The position numbers were made by a program, and so were the translations under genes. A stretch of DNA of 64,000 nt, from contig CAVRSD010000003.1 in the NCBI GenBank assembly GCA_963723765.1, positions 434,001 through 498,000 on the forward strand, read 5' to 3'. Source of the stretch: DATBAX01 sp963723765. Its GTDB lineage: Bacteria > Acidobacteriota > Terriglobia > Terriglobales > Acidobacteriaceae. Under the pieces are notes generated by a model. It saw nothing but the letters and a program-made list of their open reading frames with translations. It searched no databases and was not told the origin of the DNA. Positions 17,674 through 24,813 of this stretch are shown in pieces. Every line of letters begins with the position of its first letter. Positions within the stretch are counted from its first letter, which is position 1.

Positions 17674-19430
17674 TTGCGTTTCCCGGGAGTGTCTTTGACG
17701 CGAATCGCGACGATGGTTTGATCGTCAAAGGTTTCCACTCCGGAAGCATGCTCAGAAACCGCATTAAACAAGGACTTCACCGCACAATCCGCGGAAATCC
17801 CGGCGCATTTTGTGATAATTTCTTCGATTCGTTTGCGACTGAACATTTCGCCGGCTTTGTTGGTGGCATCCGGAATGCCGTCACTGAAAAATACAAACAT
17901 ATCTCCCGGTTTAGCCTGATAGGAGACCTCTTCGTAATCGGCGTCCTCGAACAATCCCAGGGGAAGTCCGGTCACTTCGATAAGTTCGATCTTGCCGTCA
18001 TGGCAATATACCGGGCGCGGGAGGCCAGAGTTGGACACTCGCAAAGTGCGGTCAACCGCGTCCCACACGGCATAAATCAAGGAAACAAACTGAGCTTCAA
18101 TTCTGCGCTCTCCCAGAGAGTAGTTCACGGCAGCAAGCATTTCCGCCGGCCCCGGTTCCATGATGGCGTGCGAACGCAGAATCCCGCTGACCAGGGCCGC
18201 ATAAATCGCAGCGGGAGCGCCTTTGCCGCTGACATCGCCGATGGCGATGGCCGTGCGTTGTTGCGAATAGTTCACGAAGTCATAGAGATCGCCGCCAATG
18301 GCGCGGGCCGGGGCGAATTTTGCGGCAATTTCGAGGTCGCCAAGCTTGGGCAGCGAGTGAGGTAGCAGTCCGAACTGCAATTCCCGCGCCATCGCCATAT
18401 CGCGTTCCAGGCGATGTTCCTGTTTGGCGATTTCCTCATACAGCCGGGCATTTTCAATGGCGATCGCCACTTGAGCCGCTAGCGTAGTGATCGTGCGTTG
18501 ATGATCGTCGGTGAAATAATTACGCTTCGTGTGTTCGAGATCCAGAACTCCGATGACCTTATCTTTATAGATAAGCGGCACCGCCAGTTCAGAGCGGGTC
18601 TCTGGATTGGCCTCGATATAGCGCGGGTCCTTGCTTACATCGCGGACCAGCACAGCATGTTTGTGCTGCGCCGCGTGGCCTACAATTCCGCGACCCAACG
18701 GAACGTCATGCTTGAGATGGATATTTTCATTGAAACGCAGAGAGAAGCGGTGTTGCAGTTTTTCTCCTGCTGAGTCCAGCAGCAAAATGCTGAACATCTG
18801 GTAATCGATCAGCCGGTTGAGAAGCTCGGCGATTCGCTTGAGCAATTCGTCCAAATTCAGAATCGACGTAAGTTCCTGCGCGATCTCATTCAACAAGAGC
18901 AGGGTGCGGGTTTGCCGCGTGGTTTGCGTGTAAAGACGGGCGTTCTCGATCCCCACAGCCATGCGAGAGGCGATGAGCGTGAGTAATCGCTTGTGTTCTT
19001 CGGTGAAAGTGTTGGGATTTTTGGACTCAATATCGATCACGCCGATCAGCCGATTCTTGATGATCAGCGGAACCGCCAGCTCCGAGCGCACGTTGGGTAC
19101 AGCCGAGATGTACTGGGGATGCTCCGTGACATCATTGACCAGGACGGCCTCGCGCCGCTGGGCAGCGGCCCCAGTCACACCTTCGCCTACTTTGATGCGC
19201 ATGCGTTCGGCGGTTTCCTTGCTGTGTCCCACGCTAAAACGGAAGCGCAACTCTTGAGTTTTTTCGTTGAGCAGCAAAATACCGAAAATTTCGTAATCAA
19301 TGACTTTGCGGACGAGCTCCGCCACACGCTTGAGAGTGGTGTCGAGGTCGAGCGTGGTATTGACCACATCCGCCACTTCGAGCAGCAAGGGGTCTATTTT
19401 CGATTGAATATCTGTTTGAACGGCTGTCAT
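17670..19430 (-). CDS. GAF-GAF-SpoIIE/PP2C serine phosphatase (RsbU-like)
   Basis: 586 residues with two tandem GAF sensor domains (about residues 25-165 and 195-345, each with 'RVAEL.RKVIDYEIFGILLLNE' or 'IAELLNRLIDYQMFSILLLD' and 'AVPLI.K...IGV.D.E'), a linking helix 'HRLERDMAMARELQFGLLP', and a SpoIIE-type PP2C domain (385-580) with metal-binding 'AIGGDLYDF', 'IAIGDVSGKGAPA' and 'FFSDGIPDATN'. Such enzymes dephosphorylate anti-sigma-factor antagonists in stress signalling. No membrane segment, so cytosolic. It precedes lysA with a GTGA overlap, an unexpected pairing. No anti-sigma or antagonist gene is adjacent. Confidence 0.93.
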   Translation of the reverse strand: MTAVQTDIQSKIDPLLLEVADVVNTTLDLDTTLKRVAELVRKVIDYEIFGILLLNEKTQELRFRFSVGHSKETAERMRIKVGEGVTGAAAQRREAVLVNDVTEHPQYISAVPNVRSELAVPLIIKNRLIGVIDIESKNPNTFTEEHKRLLTLIASRMAVGIENARLYTQTTRQTRTLLLLNEIAQELTSILNLDELLKRIAELLNRLIDYQMFSILLLDSAGEKLQHRFSLRFNENIHLKHDVPLGRGIVGHAAQHKHAVLVRDVSKDPRYIEANPETRSELAVPLIYKDKVIGVLDLEHTKRNYFTDDHQRTITTLAAQVAIAIENARLYEEIAKQEHRLERDMAMARELQFGLLPHSLPKLGDLEIAAKFAPARAIGGDLYDFVNYSQQRTAIAIGDVSGKGAPAAIYAALVSGILRSHAIMEPGPAEMLAAVNYSLGERRIEAQFVSLIYAVWDAVDRTLRVSNSGLPRPVYCHDGKIELIEVTGLPLGLFEDADYEEVSYQAKPGDMFVFFSDGIPDATNKAGEMFSRKRIEEIITKCAGISADCAVKSLFNAVSEHASGVETFDDQTIVAIRVKDTPGKRK

Positions 19431-19493
19431 TGGGAACGTATATCAATCATACCAGCCGCAACCACCGGCTGAATCGGGGGATGAGCGCGCAAC

Positions 19494-20048
19494 TCAGACG
19501 CCTCGCGGCACGATGCAAATGTCCGGCAGATTGCGGTAGCGCTCGGCATAATCGAGGCCGTAGCCCACCACGAATTCATCAGGAATGCTGAAGCCTATGT
19601 AGTCGCCCACGATCGGCATTTTTCGCCGTGAAGGCTTGTCCAGTAGTGCGGCAACGCGCAGGGTCTTGGGCTGGCGCGTGCCCAGCATCTTTTTCAGATA
19701 GGTGAGCGTGAGGCCGGTGTCAAGAATGTCTTCGACCAGGATTACGTTCTTGTCTTTGATCGGCTGGTCCATGTCCTTGGTGAGCTGGACTTCGCCGGTG
19801 GAGTCCCATCCGCTTTGCAGCTCTTGAGCTGGGCTCGGGCGATTGCCGTAGCTGGAAACTCCAATGAAATCGAAAGTGGCATCGAGCTTCACTTGCCGGG
19901 CGAGATCCCCCAAAAAAATGGTTGCGCCTTTTAGTACCCCCACTAAGATCACATTCTCACCGGCGAAATCGCGGCTGATCTCGGCACCGATGGCGGCCAC
20001 TCGTTCGGCAATCTGTTGTCGCGAAATTAGGACCTTTAGCTCGGTCAT
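19494..20048 (-). CDS. hpt: Hypoxanthine phosphoribosyltransferase
   Basis: 184 residues from MTELKVLIS; the frame extends ten codons further up but the chosen start fits the family. It salvages hypoxanthine or guanine with PRPP to IMP or GMP. Visible marks are the PRPP loop 'VILVEDILDTGLTL', the 'VLKGATIFLGDLAR' loop, and 'PDEFVVGYGLDYAERYRNLP' near the C-terminus. In many bacteria the gene lies near tilS-ftsH; here it stands alone, divergent from the MBL hydrolase gene. Confidence 0.95.
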   Translation of the reverse strand: MTELKVLISRQQIAERVAAIGAEISRDFAGENVILVGVLKGATIFLGDLARQVKLDATFDFIGVSSYGNRPSPAQELQSGWDSTGEVQLTKDMDQPIKDKNVILVEDILDTGLTLTYLKKMLGTRQPKTLRVAALLDKPSRRKMPIVGDYIGFSIPDEFVVGYGLDYAERYRNLPDICIVPRGV

Positions 20049-20098
20049 AGCGATCCATATTAAACTAGGAATCAGCAATTGCTTACATTGGAAATCTT

Positions 20099-20800
20099 AT
20101 GAACCTTAACGGAATTAAACTTACCTGGCTGGGACACGCGACCTTCCGAATCGCGACCCCGGGCGGCAAGATCATCATTGTGGACCCCTGGATCATGGGC
20201 AACCCCGCATGTCCCGAGAAAGACAAGGACGTTAAGAAAGTTGACGTTCTACTTTGTACCCACGGACATGGCGACCACATCGGCGACGCCGTCGAAATCA
20301 TCAAGAAGCACAACCCCAAAGTCGTCGGAATTGTTGAACTGTGCGGATGGTTGCAGAAAAAGGGCGCCAAGCAAACTTCCCCGATGAACAAAGGCGGAAC
20401 GCAGACTATCGACGACATTAAGGTGACCATGGTGCATGCCGACCATTCCTGCGGCATTCAGGATGGAGACGAAATCATCTACGGTGGCGAAGCTTGCGGT
20501 TACGTGATTGAGTTTGCCAATGGCGTGAAGATTTACCACGCCGGCGATACCAATGTGTTTGGTGATATGCAAATTATCCGCGAACTCTACGCGCCGGAGA
20601 TTGTGATGCTGCCCATCGGCGATCACTACACCATGGGCCCGCGCGAGGCCGCGTATGCCTGCAATTTGCTTAAGGCGAAGACCGTGATCCCCATGCACTT
20701 TGGAACTTTTCCAGTGTTGACCGGAAAGCCGGGTGAGGTGCAGAAGCTGGTGCCGGGGACGGAAGTGTTCGAGATGAAGCCGGGAGTGACGATCTCGTAA
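20099..20800 (+). CDS. UPF0173-type metallo-beta-lactamase-fold hydrolase
   Basis: 233 residues. The N-terminus 'GIKLTWLGHATFRIATPGGKIIIVDPW', the motif 'THGHGDHIGDAVEI' (the HxHxDH metal site), 'HADHSC', 'HAGDTNVFGDMQII' and 'PMHFGTFPVLTG' match the UPF0173/YtkL family of metal-dependent hydrolases. The substrate of the family is not established. It is followed 21 bases later by a methyltransferase gene on the same strand, so the two are probably co-transcribed. Confidence 0.92.
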   Translation: MNLNGIKLTWLGHATFRIATPGGKIIIVDPWIMGNPACPEKDKDVKKVDVLLCTHGHGDHIGDAVEIIKKHNPKVVGIVELCGWLQKKGAKQTSPMNKGGTQTIDDIKVTMVHADHSCGIQDGDEIIYGGEACGYVIEFANGVKIYHAGDTNVFGDMQIIRELYAPEIVMLPIGDHYTMGPREAAYACNLLKAKTVIPMHFGTFPVLTGKPGEVQKLVPGTEVFEMKPGVTIS

Positions 20801-20821
20801 TTGAAGACATAGGAGCCGCAA

Positions 20822-21484
20822 TTGCCAACCAATCCTAAACCATCTTGGCGTCACGGGGAAATCACACAGCCCGAAGTGGACGACTATCTTTACTCCATGC
20901 TTCCGCCTCGCGACGAAGTGCTGGCGGAAATGGAAGCCGAAGCCGGCAAAAGAAAGATTCCCATCGTTGGCCCCGCCGTGGGCCGCGTGCTGCATCAACT
21001 TGCCTTGATGACGAATGCCAAAACCGTTTTTGAGATGGGCTCGGCGATTGGTTATTCGACCATCTGGTGGGCGCGGGCGGTGGGGAAAGACGGCCGCGTG
21101 TTCTACACCGATGGCGACCGCAAGAACGCCGACGAAGCTCGCGGCTATTTCGATCGGGCCGGAGTGAGCGATCGCATTACCGTGAGAGTGGGCGACGCGC
21201 TGGAAATACTCTCCGAGCAGAAGCAGGAATTCGACATCATTTTCAACGACATTGATAAAGACGATTACCCTCGCGCCTTCCGAGTAACGATCCCTCGTCT
21301 GCGCAAAGGGGGATTGTTTGTGACTGACAATGTCCTGTGGAGCGGAAGGGTCACACAGAAAAATCCGACCGAAGCGACTACTAAGGGAATCCTGGAATTC
21401 AACCGGCTGCTCTATGACGCGAAAGATTTGTTTACGACCATTCTGCCGATCAGAGACGGAGTAGCCGTGGCCGTGAAAAGGTGA
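20822..21484 (+). CDS. SAM-dependent O-methyltransferase (class I, CCoAOMT-like)
   Basis: 220 residues from a TTG start, chosen because an AGGAG site lies five bases before it; a later Met would cut the conserved N-terminal helix. Motif I is 'VFEMGSAIGYSTIWWARAV', followed by 'FDIIFNDIDKDDYPRAF' and 'GGLFVTDNVLWSGRV', the metal-binding and catalytic marks of catechol-type O-methyltransferases. The substrate is unknown. It is transcribed with the upstream MBL hydrolase. Confidence 0.9.
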   Translation: MPTNPKPSWRHGEITQPEVDDYLYSMLPPRDEVLAEMEAEAGKRKIPIVGPAVGRVLHQLALMTNAKTVFEMGSAIGYSTIWWARAVGKDGRVFYTDGDRKNADEARGYFDRAGVSDRITVRVGDALEILSEQKQEFDIIFNDIDKDDYPRAFRVTIPRLRKGGLFVTDNVLWSGRVTQKNPTEATTKGILEFNRLLYDAKDLFTTILPIRDGVAVAVKR

Positions 21485-21531
21485 TCACGGTCGGGGCCCA
21501 AAGAGCTTCGCTCGGCCTAGTCTAAGCGCTC

Positions 21532-21696
21532 CTAACTGCCTGCCGTGGATGTCGTTTCCGAGCTGGACTTGTGCTGACTTACTAGTCCAATCAGGAGTCC
21601 CGCAGCTACACCCACAATAATCGAAAGCACAGCGAGGATGACCCAATGCTCCAACCAGGATTGCGCTCCTGACCCTCTTTTCTGTATTCCCAGCAT
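21532..21696 (-). CDS. Small single-pass membrane protein
   Basis: 54 residues from the ATG at 21696, which has a good AGGAGG site eight bases before it. A single hydrophobic segment (WVILAVLSIIVGVAAGLLIGLV) is flanked by a short basic N-terminus and a Ser/Thr-rich tail. It matches no family I know. The gene stands alone on the minus strand after the bacillithiol gene. The strong ribosome binding site and clean transmembrane segment support it as real. Confidence 0.6.
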   Translation of the reverse strand: MLGIQKRGSGAQSWLEHWVILAVLSIIVGVAAGLLIGLVSQHKSSSETTSTAGS

Positions 21697-21818
21697 AGGT
21701 TCAACCTCCTGGGAATTTTGATGCGGGAGGGTAGCCTTGGTGTTGACTTGCAAGGGTAAAAATAGCCGAAACCGGCGGGAAAGCCGAGTTTCCTGAGGGC
21801 GGCATTTGTTACCGATGC

Positions 21819-22553
21819 TTAGATAGACTTGACGGGGATTAGCGTTAAATCGGCTACCAGTCCGACTTCTTTCTGAAGGAACGGTTCGGCGTGAGTCACG
21901 CCTCCCAGCATTCCGTAGAAGCGGGCCATGGCATCCAAACGGGAGCGGATTTCTACGTGAGCTGGGAAGAGATCTTTGCCCGCTTCCTGATCAGTGAACT
22001 GCGACTTGTACGCCATCAGCGATTGAAAGCGGGGCTCGAACTGGTCGGTGATGTCCACGACGAACGTTGGGCGGATGTCGTAATACAGAGTGGCGTACAG
22101 AATCTTGAACGGACGATGCGGAGGGAGTTCAGTATCCAGCTTCGCCAGCCCAGCCAGAAAGCAAGCCTCGTATCCCAGCGTGGACGCGGTGTAGTGGTCG
22201 GGATGGCGTCCCAGCCAATAAGGAAGGATGACCACGCGCGGCCGTTGTTCGCGGATCACCCGCGCAACTTTCAGCCGGTTTTCCCAGGTGTTCTCGACGC
22301 GTCCGTCGGGAATGTCGAGAGCGTGGCGCCAGCTTACTTGCAGTATCTTTGCTGCGTCGGCCGCTTCTCGCGCACGGTCTTCGGCGGTGCCTCGGGTTCC
22401 CATTTCTCCCTGCGTGAGATCGAGAATGCCGGTGCGGTGGCCAAGCTGCGCCATTTTCAGCATGGTTCCGCCACACGTTTGTTCTACGTCGTCGCGGTGG
22501 GCGGCAATAGCCAGGATGTCTAGCGCGGGAGAAGATGCAGGAGCCGTAGGCAT
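21819..22553 (-). CDS. bshB1: PIG-L deacetylase, bacillithiol biosynthesis BshB1-like
   Basis: 244 residues from MPTAPASS, two bases after the DUF190 stop. The PIG-L/LmbE fold is shown by 'LAIAAHRDDVEQTCGGTMLK', 'GILDLTQGEMGTRGT', 'REAADAAKILQV', 'LPYWLGRHPDHYTAS', all very close to BshB1 (deacetylates N-acetylglucosaminyl-malate in bacillithiol synthesis). The usual AHPDD zinc motif reads AHRDD: the His and Asp ligands are kept but the Pro is an Arg. Third gene of the fluoride-responsive unit; no other bsh gene is in the window. Confidence 0.85.
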   Translation of the reverse strand: MPTAPASSPALDILAIAAHRDDVEQTCGGTMLKMAQLGHRTGILDLTQGEMGTRGTAEDRAREAADAAKILQVSWRHALDIPDGRVENTWENRLKVARVIREQRPRVVILPYWLGRHPDHYTASTLGYEACFLAGLAKLDTELPPHRPFKILYATLYYDIRPTFVVDITDQFEPRFQSLMAYKSQFTDQEAGKDLFPAHVEIRSRLDAMARFYGMLGGVTHAEPFLQKEVGLVADLTLIPVKSI

Positions 22554-22554
22554 A

Positions 22555-22884
22555 TCAGTCCAAGTTACCCTGTTCCAGCACCACATTCTCGCGCACGATC
22601 AGGCGATGGGCGGCCATCTCTTTCAAAGTCGGCAGGACGCGGCTTACGTGTTCATCGGTGTCCACGAAGATGATGATCACCGGCAGCTTGCCTCCGGCGT
22701 CCACCAGATGGCTGGTTTCGACCTGATGACGTCCCAGAAATCCGGAGACGGCGTGGATGGCCGTCGCGGCATAAACATTTTCCCGCCGCAGATAGTTCAG
22801 AATCTCCATGTGCAGCGGACGTTTTTGCCACTTGTCCGATTCGTTGAGGTAGATGGTGACCTGTACTGCCATGGCAGTTGGCAT
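22555..22884 (-). CDS. DUF190 family protein (fluoride-operon associated)
   Basis: 109 residues: 'VQVTIYLNESDKWQKRPLHMEILNYL', 'GFLGRHQVETSHLVDAGGKLPVIIIFVDTDEHV' and 'VVLEQ' are DUF190, a ferredoxin-fold PII-like family commonly encoded beside crcB/fluC. It starts one base after the fluC stop, so it is in the same operon and under the same riboswitch. Its role is unproven; a regulatory or accessory role in fluoride export is the usual guess. The start could also be four codons on (MAVQVT). Confidence 0.9.
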   Translation of the reverse strand: MPTAMAVQVTIYLNESDKWQKRPLHMEILNYLRRENVYAATAIHAVSGFLGRHQVETSHLVDAGGKLPVIIIFVDTDEHVSRVLPTLKEMAAHRLIVRENVVLEQGNLD

Positions 22885-22885
22885 T

Positions 22886-23272
22886 TTATATCACCCTCGC
22901 CAGTGCCATGCCGGCCAAAGCTCCGCCCAGGCACAGAAGATTGTTGCTGAGAATGTTGCCGGCCATGAGCAGCCATTGTCCGCGCTCGAAGTAGCCCATG
23001 GTTTCGAAGGCGTAGCTGGAGAAAGTGGTAAACGATCCGCAGAAGCCGACGACGACCAGCAGTCGCCAGCGGGCGTCGGCGAGGACGCGTTCCGTGGTCC
23101 AGATGACAAAGAAGCCCACGATGATGCTGCCCACGATGTTGATGAACAGCGTGCCATAGGGAAAGACGGGGCCGAATTCTTTGACCGCGAAACGGCTGAT
23201 GAGATAACGGGCGTTGGCGCCGACGATCGCGCCCAGGGATATGACGAGCAACTCGTTGAGCAGAGCGTTCAC
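22886..23272 (-). CDS. fluC: Fluoride ion channel FluC (CrcB)
   Basis: 128 residues with four transmembrane helices, normal for Fluc. It exports fluoride as a dual-topology dimer in the inner membrane. Marks: 'LGAIVGANARYLISRF', 'PYGTLFINIVGSIIVGF' (the conserved GT..N..G), 'GFCGSFTTFSSYAFET' (the FT-S-F motif). The GTG at 23272 is chosen because the frame upstream of it runs into the riboswitch, and a GGGAG site stands about nine bases before the GTG. First gene of fluC-DUF190-bshB1. Confidence 0.93.
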   Translation of the reverse strand: MNALLNELLVISLGAIVGANARYLISRFAVKEFGPVFPYGTLFINIVGSIIVGFFVIWTTERVLADARWRLLVVVGFCGSFTTFSSYAFETMGYFERGQWLLMAGNILSNNLLCLGGALAGMALARVI

Positions 23273-23281
23273 GATGGAGTT

Positions 23282-23360
23282 CTCCCTACAAAGTTTGTAG
23301 GAGTTATCAGCCGGATCCATTCACAACTCGAACCAGGCGGTTATGGCGAACTCCATCGCC
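23282..23360 (-). promoter_or_regulatory. Fluoride riboswitch (crcB motif) with RBS-sequestering hairpin
   Basis: On the minus strand GGCGATGGAGTTCGCC (23360-23345), then ATAACCGCC, and later GGCTGATAACTCCTAC (23312-23297) match the fluoride aptamer consensus in order and spacing. The 3' end CTCCTAC can pair with the following GTAGGGAG, which includes the fluC ribosome binding site, so the switch probably acts on translation: with fluoride the aptamer keeps CTCCTAC busy and frees the site. Confidence 0.92.
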
Positions 23361-23434
23361 GTACATCTCTTTTTTACCACAGCGGACACAGAGAAGCACA
23401 GAGGATGTATGCACTCGGGTAATCCCCGGTAACA

Positions 23435-23464
23435 GATTAAAAGAGAAAGCTGCTACTTCTTTCT
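23435..23464 (-). terminator. Weak terminator overlapping the end of the prenyl synthase gene
   Basis: AGAAAG ... CTTTCT with a 9-base loop spans the stop codon and is followed by CTTTTAAT. The stem is only 6 bp, so the call is tentative. Confidence 0.35.
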
Positions 23465-24334
23465 TTCCACCAAAAACCGCGCTAGCGATTTCAGAGTCTC
23501 TGCCCGCGCGCTGGAACTTTCCAGCGAAGCGAAAGCGGATTCCACCAGTGCATCAGCCTTCTTCAGTGATTCATCGATTCCGAACAGCGCAGGATAGGTT
23601 GCTTTCTCGGCTGCCGTGTCTTTTCCTGCGGTCTTGCCAAGTTGTTCGGAGGTCTGAGTGACGTCGAGCACATCATCGACGATCTGGAATGCCAGCCCGA
23701 TCGATTGTCCGAATGTTCTTAATTGCTCGACGTCATCGTGGCTGCCACCGGCATAAATCCCGCCGCTTACGACGCTGGCCGTAATCAACGCAGCGGTTTT
23801 TGCGCGGTGAATGTATTCCAGCATCTCGATGTCAGGCTTGGTTCGCTCGGCTTCAAGATCGACGACCTGGCCGCCGATCATGCCGTCCACGGTGCCGGTG
23901 CCCCGGGCGATCTCTTCAATGATGCGGACCCTGGCCTCCGCTGGGCAGCGGAGGCGAGCCAGCACTTCATAAGCCTGGGTTTGCAGGGCGTCTCCCGCCA
24001 GGATTGCGATGGCTTCGCCGAAAACTTTGTGGCAAGTGGGACGACCGCGGCGCAAATCGTCATTGTCGAGAGCGGGGAGATCGTCGTGGATGAGGGAATA
24101 AGTGTGCAGCATTTCCAGTGCCGCGCCCAGATCCTCAATTCCCGTTGGAAGGGAAGTGGCGATCATGCGGCCGGCTTCCATGCAAAGAATCGGCCGTATG
24201 CGCTTGCCTCCCGCAAACACGCTGTGCCGCATCGCCTGATGGATGGACGCTGGCTGCTGCATTGCTGGTGGCAGCAGGCGTTCCAAGGCGGCGTCGGTGA
24301 GGACTCTTCCTTGCTCCAGAGTGTCCTTGAGCAT
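23453..24334 (-). CDS. ispA: Short-chain polyprenyl (farnesyl/geranylgeranyl) diphosphate synthase
   Basis: 293 residues from MLKDTLEQG. It condenses IPP with allylic diphosphates. The first Asp-rich motif is 'SLIHDDLPALDNDDLRRGRPTCHKVFG', of the two-residue-spaced DDxxxxD type, and the second is 'FQIVDDVLDVTQT'; 'GGKRIRPILCM' and 'GGQVVDLEAE' complete the family pattern. This form is typical of bacterial FPP/GGPP synthases. Upstream frame extends 47 codons into a dispersed repeat, so that longer start is rejected. Often next to xseB and dxs; xseB is present here, just upstream. Confidence 0.93.
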   Translation of the reverse strand: MLKDTLEQGRVLTDAALERLLPPAMQQPASIHQAMRHSVFAGGKRIRPILCMEAGRMIATSLPTGIEDLGAALEMLHTYSLIHDDLPALDNDDLRRGRPTCHKVFGEAIAILAGDALQTQAYEVLARLRCPAEARVRIIEEIARGTGTVDGMIGGQVVDLEAERTKPDIEMLEYIHRAKTAALITASVVSGGIYAGGSHDDVEQLRTFGQSIGLAFQIVDDVLDVTQTSEQLGKTAGKDTAAEKATYPALFGIDESLKKADALVESAFASLESSSARAETLKSLARFLVERKK

Positions 24335-24361
24335 GACGGTGAGTATAACAAGTGCGCCTTG

Positions 24362-24506
24362 TGTCATCCGGAGCGCAGTGACTGTTTCGCGAAGCGAAGC
24401 AGTCCGGAGTCGAAGGACCCCTAGGGTAATAAAGACTGCCGGGTACAGGGGTGCTTCGACTCCCTCGTCGTTCACGTTGTGAACGACTCATTCGCTCAGC
24501 ATGACA
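24362..24506. repeat. Dispersed inverted repeat, ends TGTCATcc-GAG / CTCAGCATGACA
   Basis: The element begins TGTCATCCGGAGCG and ends CGCTCAGCATGACA. Internally 'GAGTCGAAGGACCCCT' faces 'AGGGGTGCTTCGACTC' as an inverted pair. The same layout is found at 43043-43189. It lies between xseB and the prenyl synthase gene. Confidence 0.7.
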
Positions 24507-24518
24507 GGGTTTTGAGAG

Positions 24519-24758
24519 TTACTTGCGGGCGGGCGCCGATTCAGTGAGAGGCTCAAATGCTTCGGCCTGGAGTTTGCCATTCTGCTTGAGCAGAATTTCT
24601 ACTTTGCCTTCGGCTTCTTCCAGCTCTTTGCGGCAGGTGGCGGAGAGTTTCATGCCTTCCTCGAATAGTGTCAGGGATTTTTCCAGGGGCACATCGCCCT
24701 TTTCCAGTTCCTGCACGATTTTCTCCAGACGCTGGAGGCATTCTTCAAATTTTGGCAC
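24519..24758 (-). CDS. xseB: Exodeoxyribonuclease VII small subunit
   Basis: 79 residues, the usual XseB length. 'FEECLQRLEKIVQELEKGDVPLEKSLTLFEEG' and 'CRKELEEAEGKVEILL' are the standard two-helix pattern of the subunit that binds XseA. The GTG at 24758 is used because GAGGAG lies six bases before it and it gives the normal length. xseA is not in the window. The gene follows the homocysteine methyltransferase/MTHFR gene by 55 bases. Confidence 0.93.
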   Translation of the reverse strand: MPKFEECLQRLEKIVQELEKGDVPLEKSLTLFEEGMKLSATCRKELEEAEGKVEILLKQNGKLQAEAFEPLTESAPARK

Positions 24759-24813
24759 TGGAAACTCCTCTGCGTATTCTAATCCAGTTTCTTGAGATTC
24801 GACTGCCTGGAAT

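Noticed and set aside
22886..23320. Longer FluC start at 23320
   Set aside because: It would translate through the riboswitch and adds a non-conserved N-terminus; GTG 23272 has a proper ribosome site.
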